A DNA stretch of 43,594 bases from an uncultured Atopostipes sp. (GTDB lineage Bacteria; Bacillota; Bacilli; Lactobacillales; Carnobacteriaceae_A), in the NCBI GenBank assembly GCA_910588235.1, contig CAJUOQ010000018.1, forward strand, positions 1 to 43,594, in the 5' to 3' direction. The position numbers were made by a program, and so were the translations under genes. Within the stretch, counting starts at the first letter, position 1. Every line of letters begins with the position of its first letter. The notes beneath the pieces were generated by a model that was given only the letters and a program-made list of their open reading frames with translations, was not told the DNA's origin and made no database searches. Positions 25,227 through 32,710 of the stretch are shown piece after piece.

Positions 25227-27998
25227 TTACTGAGCCGTAAAAACAGCACGTACATTTAAATCAGTGGAAGGAGTAATTTCAACGTTGTTCCCTTCAGCTT
25301 GAACACCTTCCCAATGAGAAAATTCATAGCCATCTTTTGGAATAGCTTCTAATGTAATAGGTACATCTGTAAAGTAAGTTCCTGACCATGTGCTCTCGCC
25401 TGTGTTTCCAGGTAATTCAGAATTAATATCGATTGTATTTAAACGGACATGACCCATATCCGTTTCGTTTTCTACATTCACAGTAATAGTATCCTCAATA
25501 TCAAACTCTTCCATGATATATTGACGAATATATTGTGGACGTTCACTAGCGAATAACCGTTTATTATTGATTACTCCATGCCACTGCTCGATAGATTTTA
25601 CTGCTCCCCACTGGTGAAATTCATCAACTGAATCTTTTAGCCCCCAGCGTTCAATCTGATGAGGCATTTCATTTTCGATTCCATTAACAAATCTATCAAG
25701 ACTGTTATTTATAATCTCTTCTGTAAAGTAGCTATTAATTAAATCGTTCATTCGATTTAGAAAATCATTTTTAAAATTATTGTTGGACATGAGTGAACGG
25801 AATAAGAAGTTTGGCCATACTTCGGTGCCGCGACGACCATTTAACTCTCTCATTACCCAATCGATTGAATTAAATCGATAACTTCGTTCATATTTTTTAA
25901 CCCCTACTTTATTATTATCATAATAAAAGCCTGAATCCGTATCAAATAACATCCAGCGCCATCGACCATCTTGTCCATTCGGAGCATTCGGTTCATAAGA
26001 ATCTGTTGTTTTTCTCCAAAACTTAATATTATTATCTGGCCAATCAGAGTTACCGTAGTATATATTAGCTGCAAAATAATCTCTAAAGTTCTCAGTATCC
26101 ATTAAGGTTTGAATATACTTAAAGTCAGCATCATCTTCTAATCCATTTTCTTCAATATATTGAATCATATTTTGATAGTGATAAGTATCAGAAGTACTTC
26201 CTCGATATAGCAAACCGTTATGTTCTAATATAACAAGATCGTCTTTATCAATATCATAATGGGATTGTAAATAGTATTCATCAAAACGTTCTCTAATATT
26301 ATGGATGCCATAATATTCACCATTTAAGAATACTATCGAAGGTCTATAAGCTTGTGTGTCCATTGTTCCTAAAGGTTCTACTAATGACTGCATAAACGCA
26401 TCATTGAACATCGTTTGGTTCCAATCATTTCCGGAATTCCGAAGTAACAATCTTTTAAACTTTGTCACTGTTCCATTTCCGTTCATTTTTTCTAAGCCAT
26501 TAAAAAAATCATGATGCATATAATCTCTTGGACCGTATTCGCTTTTAGCGTATAACCTTAAAGATTTCTGGTCATGTGCTCTTGTAGCGCCTCCGTGAAT
26601 TCTTAGCCCTAACTCTTGTTCTAATGCCAAACTTCCATCTGTTTCAAAAAAGTCTAAATGAACGGGTCTTTCCCATTCACTGCCACGATTATTTGCGTTC
26701 TTTTCAGTATAAATCCCAGTTTCTTCATCAAATAAATTGTCTGGATCTGTTACTAAAGAAAATATAGGTAAATCAAATCTCTCATTCTCTGTGTCATGAA
26801 CAAAATAAGACTTTGTAACTGTTTCACTCATTGTATTATCTTTAGTGAGTGCTTTCGCACGAACCACTGTGAATGAGTTTTCATCTAGAGGTTCAATGTT
26901 AATTGGTCCATCATAGATTGCCGAATCTAAAGTCGGTTCTGAACCGTCTAGGGTATAATAAATATTATTATTTGATGGAGTATCGATTTCAAGTTCAAAA
27001 CCAGCTTCATAAAAGCCAGATTCTGCAGATAATTGCGGTGAATCTAAAGTATGAAGCATTCTAACTGGTCGAACTTCACCTCTTAATGCCCCTCGACCTC
27101 GTAAATCTTCAATAATTGTCGGATCAATCGTTTCGAATCCTGTATCAATTGCATTAAATCGTTGAAGATTAGTCAATTGTTTGAGAAAATCTCCATCATC
27201 TTCAATTTCAACATTGCGCATAATCAACGTTTCCAAATTGATTAAATCACTAATCGGTTCTAAAGCGTCTAATTCAGTATTCGAATGAATATTTAGATAA
27301 GTGAGTCGAGTTAAGTAACGAAGTGGTTCTAATGATTCCACTTCATTATCACGAATGTTCAATTCTTCTAATTGAGTAAGAGTCGCCAGCGGTTCAATCG
27401 TATTAAATTTGTTCTCGCGAATATCTAGTTCTCTTAGCTTACGTAAATTTGAAATAGGCGATAAGTCTTCAATATGATTGTCCCTTAATTCTAATTTTCT
27501 TAAAGAAGTCATTTGACCCAGTAAGGAAATATCTGATAATCTTGTGCCATTTCCTTCGCTATCTCGTTTGACATTATGTCGCAGACTTAAATTTCGAATA
27601 TTTAAAAATAATATATCTTCAAAATCAATTTCTTCAAGGCTAGTTATTTCGTTATTTCTTAAATTCAATTTTTCTAGTTTAGTTGAATCTCCGAGAGGAG
27701 CGACACTCTCAACAAAATTGTCTTCTAAATTGAGTTCTCTCAGATTTTCTAAAGCTTCAATTCCTTCAAGACTTTCAATCTCATAATCTGTAGCATCGAG
27801 GACCTGGAGTAATTCAACATCGCTAGGTTCAATGGCTCCTTCTTCTTTTCCGATAGTATCTCTAACAGCTTGTTCTAGACCAGGGTCTTCAAACTCAACC
27901 GTAGAATTATCTGACTGAAATGTACCCACAAGAAGGAAAATAGATAAAAGGATAAGTAATAAGCTAGATATGTTAAATAATGTATAATTTTTTCTCAT
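25227..27998 (-). CDS. Surface LRR-CotH kinase fusion protein
   Basis: Extracellular or membrane-anchored protein of 923 residues. One hydrophobic N-terminal segment (8-27) lacks a clear cleavage or lipobox site. Then come InlA-like leucine-rich repeats (about 60-300, pattern LRELNLEDNxVES), a chitobiase-C-like beta domain (about 320-400, YYTLDGSEPTLDSA), a CotH-type atypical kinase domain (about 405-790), and a C-terminal InlB-B-repeat-like domain (about 845-923, GYEFSHWEGV). Kinase landmarks: GLRIHGGATR with DQKSLRLY (Lys478), NSDWPDNNIKF (650-659) and the metal-binding WMLFDTDSGF (Asp686, Asp688). CotH of Bacillus spores phosphorylates coat proteins; here there is no sign of sporulation. 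It is the last gene of an operon with a DUF4956 membrane protein and a VTC-domain protein. The substrate is unknown. Confidence 0.87.
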   Translation of the reverse strand: MRKNYTLFNISSLLLILLSIFLLVGTFQSDNSTVEFEDPGLEQAVRDTIGKEEGAIEPSDVELLQVLDATDYEIESLEGIEALENLRELNLEDNFVESVAPLGDSTKLEKLNLRNNEITSLEEIDFEDILFLNIRNLSLRHNVKRDSEGNGTRLSDISLLGQMTSLRKLELRDNHIEDLSPISNLRKLRELDIRENKFNTIEPLATLTQLEELNIRDNEVESLEPLRYLTRLTYLNIHSNTELDALEPISDLINLETLIMRNVEIEDDGDFLKQLTNLQRFNAIDTGFETIDPTIIEDLRGRGALRGEVRPVRMLHTLDSPQLSAESGFYEAGFELEIDTPSNNNIYYTLDGSEPTLDSAIYDGPINIEPLDENSFTVVRAKALTKDNTMSETVTKSYFVHDTENERFDLPIFSLVTDPDNLFDEETGIYTEKNANNRGSEWERPVHLDFFETDGSLALEQELGLRIHGGATRAHDQKSLRLYAKSEYGPRDYMHHDFFNGLEKMNGNGTVTKFKRLLLRNSGNDWNQTMFNDAFMQSLVEPLGTMDTQAYRPSIVFLNGEYYGIHNIRERFDEYYLQSHYDIDKDDLVILEHNGLLYRGSTSDTYHYQNMIQYIEENGLEDDADFKYIQTLMDTENFRDYFAANIYYGNSDWPDNNIKFWRKTTDSYEPNAPNGQDGRWRWMLFDTDSGFYYDNNKVGVKKYERSYRFNSIDWVMRELNGRRGTEVWPNFLFRSLMSNNNFKNDFLNRMNDLINSYFTEEIINNSLDRFVNGIENEMPHQIERWGLKDSVDEFHQWGAVKSIEQWHGVINNKRLFASERPQYIRQYIMEEFDIEDTITVNVENETDMGHVRLNTIDINSELPGNTGESTWSGTYFTDVPITLEAIPKDGYEFSHWEGVQAEGNNVEITPSTDLNVRAVFTAQ

Positions 27999-28019
27999 AG
28001 TTCCTCCTGTTCTAATGGC

Positions 28020-28679
28020 TTAGTATCGTAATGAGCCGTCATGGTCTAAGATGGAGACATTAAAGATAGATTTCATTGATCCAATATCTCTTACTAGGTC
28101 TTCGCCTTCATCTGTTTGGATTTCATAAATAACGTCTAAATTCCCTGCATTAATATTTCTGGATTTAACCGTATATTGAATGCCATAATCATCGAGGATG
28201 TCATTTAAGTATGGTTCAAAGTCTTTACTTTCTCCATTCACAACTAATAATCGTGGAGCTTCTTTTATATCCAGTTGGTCTAGTGTAAATAAGGCAATCG
28301 TTACAATAACGGCTGTAATAAGAGCTAAACCATAAATTTCAGTTCCTGAAATAATCCCTGTTGTGATCGCCCAAAAGATAAAGGCTAAATCCATCGGGTC
28401 TTTTAAAGCTGTTCGGAAACGAACAATTGATAAGGCGCCCACCATTCCCAAAGAGACCACCAAGTTCGCTTGCATAGCGACTACGATGGCAGCTGTTAGT
28501 ACCGTTATAATCGGCAAAGTAATATTAAAACTCTTTGAATAAAACGATTCTTTCGATACCATCCGATAAACAAAAAAGATATACACACTCAATAGCGTTG
28601 CAAACAATAAAGCAAACACCATTCTTTTATACGACATTCCAGCACTTCTAGTTAAAAACTCAAAAATATCATTTACCAC
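28020..28679 (-). CDS. DUF4956 membrane protein
   Basis: Predicted polytopic membrane protein of 219 residues. Four to five hydrophobic helices occupy roughly 19-135 (LLFATLLSVYIFFVY; ITVLTAAIVVAMQ; the conserved-looking GMVGALSIVRFRTALKDPMDLAFIFWAI region), followed by a cytoplasmic C-terminal domain of about 80 residues with an alternating beta-alpha pattern. The GTG start at 28679 overlaps the end of the VTC gene by 7 bases, with GAAGGAG just upstream, so translation is probably coupled. From memory, VTC, DUF4956 and CotH genes recur together in many Firmicutes and other bacteria; its own function is not established. Confidence 0.85.
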   Translation of the reverse strand: MVNDIFEFLTRSAGMSYKRMVFALLFATLLSVYIFFVYRMVSKESFYSKSFNITLPIITVLTAAIVVAMQANLVVSLGMVGALSIVRFRTALKDPMDLAFIFWAITTGIISGTEIYGLALITAVIVTIALFTLDQLDIKEAPRLLVVNGESKDFEPYLNDILDDYGIQYTVKSRNINAGNLDVIYEIQTDEGEDLVRDIGSMKSIFNVSILDHDGSLRY

Positions 28680-29362
28680 GTAAACCCTTCTCCTTCTGTT
28701 TGTAAAAGACTAAAATAAAATTTCGAAAATGTAGTTCGTTCAAGTTGTCCCGTTTCAATTGTTTGAGCAATAAATTCGGGAAGTATTCCATCATACTTCA
28801 CTTCAAATACATGTTTATTTGCAGGTAACAACGGTATTTTGGGGATTTCATCTTCTAAAAATTTATCAAATTCATGAGAGTAAGAAATATTTCGATCAAA
28901 AGTAATCCGAACATTTCCCGTATCATAAATAAAAGCACTTCTTTCATACTCTACGATGACACTTGGTCTTAGTAGATTCATCTGCATCTCTAGATAGAGC
29001 ATACGAAGAGGTCGAGGATCCTTTGGATTAAATCGCAAAGTGCCCTTCATGATTTCCTCATATTTAGCAATTGAAAGTTGACAGCTTTCTTTATAGTTTC
29101 TATCCTTTAATTTATGCTTAATTTCTAAACGAATATATTCTTTGGGATGGTCATAGACTCTAATTCTATATTTTTTTCTTTCTTCAACCCCCGCATCGTT
29201 TTCTCTGTAAGAGACTCTTTCATATGTATCAAAATACATACTTCTAATTCGATAAGAATCACCTTCTTGGTTACTATCGTATCGTAGAAGGGGTTCTAAT
29301 TTATTTTGCATAATTTGAAGTGTCGATTCATCCACTAAAAATTTCTGTTCACTTCTGTACAA
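28673..29362 (-). CDS. VTC-domain polyphosphate polymerase-like protein
   Basis: Protein of the triphosphate tunnel metalloenzyme fold, related to the catalytic domain of the yeast VTC4 polyphosphate polymerase. It is soluble, 229 residues, without a membrane segment. Basic and acidic tunnel residues expected from the family are visible: YRIRSMYFDT (Arg38, Arg40), KYRIRVYD (Arg66, Arg68), LEIKHK (Glu80, Lys82), VEYERSAF (Arg141), ITFDRNI (Arg157) and the C-terminal FEVKYDG (Glu187, Lys189). All match an active enzyme in appearance. The start TTG 29362 follows GGAGGTG. It is the first gene of the operon with DUF4956 and CotH. Whether it makes polyphosphate or uses another nucleotide-linked phosphate is unknown. 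Confidence 0.85.
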   Translation of the reverse strand: MYRSEQKFLVDESTLQIMQNKLEPLLRYDSNQEGDSYRIRSMYFDTYERVSYRENDAGVEERKKYRIRVYDHPKEYIRLEIKHKLKDRNYKESCQLSIAKYEEIMKGTLRFNPKDPRPLRMLYLEMQMNLLRPSVIVEYERSAFIYDTGNVRITFDRNISYSHEFDKFLEDEIPKIPLLPANKHVFEVKYDGILPEFIAQTIETGQLERTTFSKFYFSLLQTEGEGFTW

Positions 29363-29865
29363 CTATTTCACCTCCAAAAAATCGATAAATGATTATAAAC
29401 ACACAAAAAAGAAACTATATCTTTCAATATAATTTCATGTGTGGATCTATGTATATTAATTAATTAATAAATACATCATAATTATTATGCCTTTCGTGTA
29501 AAACAAAAACCCATTAGACTATTATATCTAAAAATAAAAATAAAGCTAGTATATTTGAGAAAATAGACATATATTGTGAATGTGTGTACTTTCGTAATAG
29601 TCTTCTAATAAAAAAACTATTGCATTGAGCATTCTTTAAACTGTATAAGCTCCATGATTGCTGAATGTACATTGATTTATACAGTATAAATTAGGAATTT
29701 ATAATTTGGATCCGTTGTTTGTGAATATTATTATTATTAGTTTTTATATGTATTTATCTTAACATAAAATAATCTTTTATATGTTTTTATATTAATTTCT
29801 ATCCTTTGTAATTCTCTCTAATTAGTAGTATCCTATAAACATTGACATTTATTGAGGTGATTTTA
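29363..29865. other. Divergent intergenic region between VTC operon and CYTH gene
   Basis: About 500 AT-rich bases with no convincing ORF. It contains the VTC operon promoter (29475-29502). A hairpin in that operon's 5' untranslated region pairs GAAACTATAT (29411-29420) with ATATAATTTC, inside flanking CACACA/TGTGTG arms. Separate 9-base inverted arms ACTGTATAA (29640-29648) and TTATACAGT (29677-29685) are also present. No clear promoter for the plus-strand CYTH gene stood out. Confidence 0.6.
29475..29502 (-). promoter_or_regulatory. Promoter of the VTC-DUF4956-CotH operon
   Basis: Minus-strand TTTACA (29502-29497), 16-base spacer, TATGAT (29480-29475). Transcription would start near 29468, leaving about 105 bases of untranslated leader that holds the hairpin at 29406-29442. 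Confidence 0.6.
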
Positions 29866-30465
29866 TTGAGCCAAAACTTTGAAATTGAATTTAAAAATAT
29901 ATTAAGTGCGACAAAATATCACGAAATTTATAAAAAAGAATTCCAAAATTTTCCCCAAACGAAACATATGACTACACAAACCAACCACTATTTTGATACA
30001 ATAAATTCTGCTCTAAGGAACCAAGACTCGGCTCTACGAGTTCGAGTAACGGATTCTTATAACGAGTTGACGTTTAAAGTTCCACACAATAATTTTCTAA
30101 TGGAAACAAATATCCCACTAACAGATGAACAAGTGGCTGAAATTATGCAAGCTAAAAAAATCGTCCTCTCTTCTTACCTGACGGCTGATGACCAGCTGCC
30201 CGATTTAGAGGGGATCGATCAAGAGACTATTTTTTACTTGTTTAATTCTTTTGAAACTAAGCGTTTTGAAAAACAAGTTGGAGAACATTTAATTGTGCTT
30301 GATCAGACAACTTTCCAAAATGGAACCGTTGATTATGAATTAGAAGTTGAAAGTACGGATGCTACTTTAGGAAAAGAATTTTTTGATCATTATTTAGAAA
30401 AGCATGGGATCCCCGTCCATTCAGCATCACCAAAGATTGCGCGTGCTGTAGAAAATCAACGTTAA
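29866..30465 (+). CDS. CYTH domain protein
   Basis: Small cytoplasmic protein (199 residues) of the CYTH/triphosphate tunnel metalloenzyme family, similar in type to Bacillus YjbK. The family ExExK signature is at the N-terminus (EIEFK, residues 6-10), followed by TNHYFDT, LRVRVTDSYNELTFKVP, KRFEKQVGE, YELEVES and KIARAV. Members hydrolyse inorganic triphosphate, thiamine triphosphate or related compounds. The longest frame starts at TTG 29842; however, GAGGTG at 29854-29859 places the real start at TTG 29866. In Bacillus the homologue lies in the spxH neighbourhood, and here spxH follows 193 bases downstream on the same strand. The substrate is not known. Confidence 0.88.
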   Translation: MSQNFEIEFKNILSATKYHEIYKKEFQNFPQTKHMTTQTNHYFDTINSALRNQDSALRVRVTDSYNELTFKVPHNNFLMETNIPLTDEQVAEIMQAKKIVLSSYLTADDQLPDLEGIDQETIFYLFNSFETKRFEKQVGEHLIVLDQTTFQNGTVDYELEVESTDATLGKEFFDHYLEKHGIPVHSASPKIARAVENQR

Positions 30466-30658
30466 TGACCTCATTTAAGAGTAGTTTCTATAAAAAGCAT
30501 TATTGTTTAAATTATCTCGAATTTATGATAAGGTAAACGAAGTGAAAGAAATAAGTAATGAAATGAAATGAAAATAATTAAATAGAAATAATTAAACGAA
30601 CATCACGAATCATATAAAATTCTGTAAAGAAAATCATAATAATATAGGTGTGTTAGAT

Positions 30659-31315
30659 ATGACAAGTCAGTTTATTGAGATTTTTCTTTTTCTCGATCCA
30701 CTCGGTCGACGTTGTAGTGACGCAAGAGAAACAATCAAACAATTTCGTTCAGAACGACCAGAAAAAATAAAACTTCGTATTATCCCCATTGTAAACTTTA
30801 AACGTGTCTATGGACACGCGCGTAAAAGATTCGGCGAAAACCGTACTTCTATTGTCGAAAGAAACAACCAATTTTCAGCAAACACTTATCAAGCTTGCTT
30901 AGCTTTTCATGCAAGTGCTATGCAGGGAAAAAACAAAGCACATCAATTTCTAGAAGTGCTCCAAGGATACGTCGTAGATGAACGACGTGATTTCACAGAA
31001 GAGTTAGCTTTTGAAGTAGCGAAAGAGATTGGTTTAGACATCGAAATGTTTGACGAAGATTTCGCCTCTGAATTAACGAAGAAAGTTTATCGAAAAAACT
31101 TGAAAATAGCTTCTGATATGAAAATTACAGGAACGCCTTCAGCCGTTATTTATAAAGATGGCGTTCACGAAGAAGCCATTCGCTTAGGCGAAGAAATGGA
31201 ACGAGAAATTTTGCATTCCATTTGTGGACTCGAGGAAATCAAAGAAGTAAAAGATGGCGAAGAAATACAAGAAGAAGTCGAAGAAGAATTACACAATGTC
31301 TTTAATCTAAACTAA
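30659..31315 (+). CDS. spxH: DsbA-family ClpXP adaptor SpxH
   Basis: Thioredoxin-fold protein of the SpxH/YjbH family, which in Bacillus and Staphylococcus presents the regulator Spx to ClpXP for degradation. The N-terminal FLFLDPLGRRCSDARETI aligns with the family's DPLCPECW element, but only one Cys remains and the His-rich N-terminal extension of the Bacillus protein is absent. The middle ANTYQACLAFHASAMQGKNKAHQFLEVLQ and the later GTPSAVIYKDG fit the fold, and the C-terminus is acidic. The frame opens at GTG 30650, inside the ribosome site AGGTG; ATG 30659 is the better start (218 residues). Spx itself is encoded at 36.8 kb. Redox function is doubtful; an adaptor role is inferred. Confidence 0.8.
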   Translation: MTSQFIEIFLFLDPLGRRCSDARETIKQFRSERPEKIKLRIIPIVNFKRVYGHARKRFGENRTSIVERNNQFSANTYQACLAFHASAMQGKNKAHQFLEVLQGYVVDERRDFTEELAFEVAKEIGLDIEMFDEDFASELTKKVYRKNLKIASDMKITGTPSAVIYKDGVHEEAIRLGEEMEREILHSICGLEEIKEVKDGEEIQEEVEEELHNVFNLN

Positions 31316-31331
31316 TAATCCAAACGAATAG

Positions 31332-31376
31332 ACACGTTTTGTTTCTGAAACCAGAAGCGGAACGTGTTTTTATTTT
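31332..31376 (+). terminator. Terminator after spxH
   Basis: ACACGTT (31332-31338) pairs with AACGTGT (31361-31367), with an inner TTCTG/CAGAA stem. It is followed by TTTTTATTTT on the plus strand and lies 20 bases past the spxH stop. Confidence 0.8.
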
Positions 31377-31438
31377 GTCCAAAACCTATTATAATTTAAC
31401 GAAAAGGGTTTCATAATATTTTTGAGAGAGGTTTTCCC

Positions 31439-32656
31439 ATGACAAAAAATCGTTTATTACTGATGTGTAGCCTATTCAGCCTTTCGCTAACCGGTTGTCA
31501 TTTATTTTCTCCTTCAGAGACAGAAAATATTGAAACATCTGATAAGAGTACTGAAGATGTTGAAGAAATCACATCACCTGAAAAAGAACCAGATCCTATT
31601 CCAGAAGAAGATGCCAAAAACACGGTCTCTTTTTATGCCCTGGGAGATAATTTAATTCATCAGCAAATCTTTGAATATGCCCAAATCGATGACCAGAACT
31701 ATGACTTTAAACCCATTTATCACCTTCTGTCGGAACAAATTGCGAATACGGATCTCGCGTTTATTAATCAAGAATCAATTATCGGAGGCGATACCTTCGG
31801 TTTTTCAGGCTACCCTGCGTTCAATACGCCTAGTGATATGGCTGAAAATCTAGTAGATTTAGGCTTTGATATTGTCATCGGTAGCAATAACCATACGCTG
31901 GATAAAGGAAGCACCGGTGTCCAAAATACTTTAAATTATTGGGAACCCTACAGTGAGGATGTTTTATTTACAGGCGTTTTTGCGAGCCAAGAAGATCGAG
32001 ATACGATTCAGATTGTTGAAAAGAATGGACTAAAGTTTGCGGTGTTAGCTTATACCTATGGCACCAACGGTTTAGTCCCTGACGAATCTTACCAACTCAA
32101 TTATTTTGATCCAGACTTAATTACTCAAGATGTCACCCGCGCGCAAGAATTAAGTGATTTTGTTATTGTATCTGCCCATTGGGGCGATGAACATGCTTTC
32201 GAGCCGAATCAAATGCAGTATGATTATGCACAGTTGTTTGCGGACTTGGATGTTGATGTGGTCGTTGGAAACCACTCGCATACCATTCAACCCATTGAAT
32301 GGGTCACTGGTGAAGAGGGCAATGAAACACTCATTATATATTCCTTAGGCAATGCCCTCGCGAGTACTATTTCTGATCGTAATTTACTGGGCGGCAGCGT
32401 TCAGTTCGATTTCCTCGCTGAGGATGAGGAGCTTTCGATTGAAAATGTCTCTTTTAATCCACATGTGATTCATTATGAAGAAGCTATTCCCGGTGATATC
32501 TTATCGCGAACCAATTTTGAAATTTATCCCTTAGCTGATTATCCAGAAGAAAAAGCTGCTCAGCATGCGCTAGTGGGCTTTGAAGACAATGTGATCAGTG
32601 TGGAGAAATACCAACAAAAAGTAGACGAAGTCATTCCCGCTGAGTTTTTAGAATAA
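31439..32656 (+). CDS. CapA-family lipoprotein
   Basis: Lipoprotein with a CapA/PGA_cap metallophosphatase-like domain. Signal peptide with lipobox LTGC (Cys20), an acidic Glu/Pro linker to about 60, then the domain: YALGDNLIHQQ, FINQESIIGGD, VIGSNNHTLDKG (Asn-His pair), SAHWGDEH, VVVGNHSHTIQPIEW and IIYSLGNALAS. These follow the family's metal-ligand order. Members are linked to poly-gamma-glutamate capsule in Bacillus, but no pgsB/pgsC-like gene is nearby, so a role in wall or other polymer metabolism is as likely. Length 405 is normal. GAGAGG precedes ATG 31439. The gene interrupts the otherwise Bacillus-like pepF-spxH neighbourhood. Confidence 0.88.
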   Translation: MTKNRLLLMCSLFSLSLTGCHLFSPSETENIETSDKSTEDVEEITSPEKEPDPIPEEDAKNTVSFYALGDNLIHQQIFEYAQIDDQNYDFKPIYHLLSEQIANTDLAFINQESIIGGDTFGFSGYPAFNTPSDMAENLVDLGFDIVIGSNNHTLDKGSTGVQNTLNYWEPYSEDVLFTGVFASQEDRDTIQIVEKNGLKFAVLAYTYGTNGLVPDESYQLNYFDPDLITQDVTRAQELSDFVIVSAHWGDEHAFEPNQMQYDYAQLFADLDVDVVVGNHSHTIQPIEWVTGEEGNETLIIYSLGNALASTISDRNLLGGSVQFDFLAEDEELSIENVSFNPHVIHYEEAIPGDILSRTNFEIYPLADYPEEKAAQHALVGFEDNVISVEKYQQKVDEVIPAEFLE

Positions 32657-32657
32657 A

Positions 32658-32700
32658 AAAAGCACTTACTGAACGTTTTTATCGTCCAGTAAGTGCTTTT
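32658..32700. terminator. Bidirectional terminator between capA-like gene and pepF
   Basis: AAAAGCACTTACTG (32658-32671) pairs perfectly with CAGTAAGTGCTTTT (32687-32700). A/T tracts on each side let it end transcripts arriving from both convergent genes. Confidence 0.9.
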
Positions 32701-32710
32701 ACTGTTTAAC

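Noticed and set aside
31439..32656. Poly-gamma-glutamate capsule operon
   Set aside because: Only a CapA-like lipoprotein is present; no PgsB/PgsC-like synthetase genes lie nearby.
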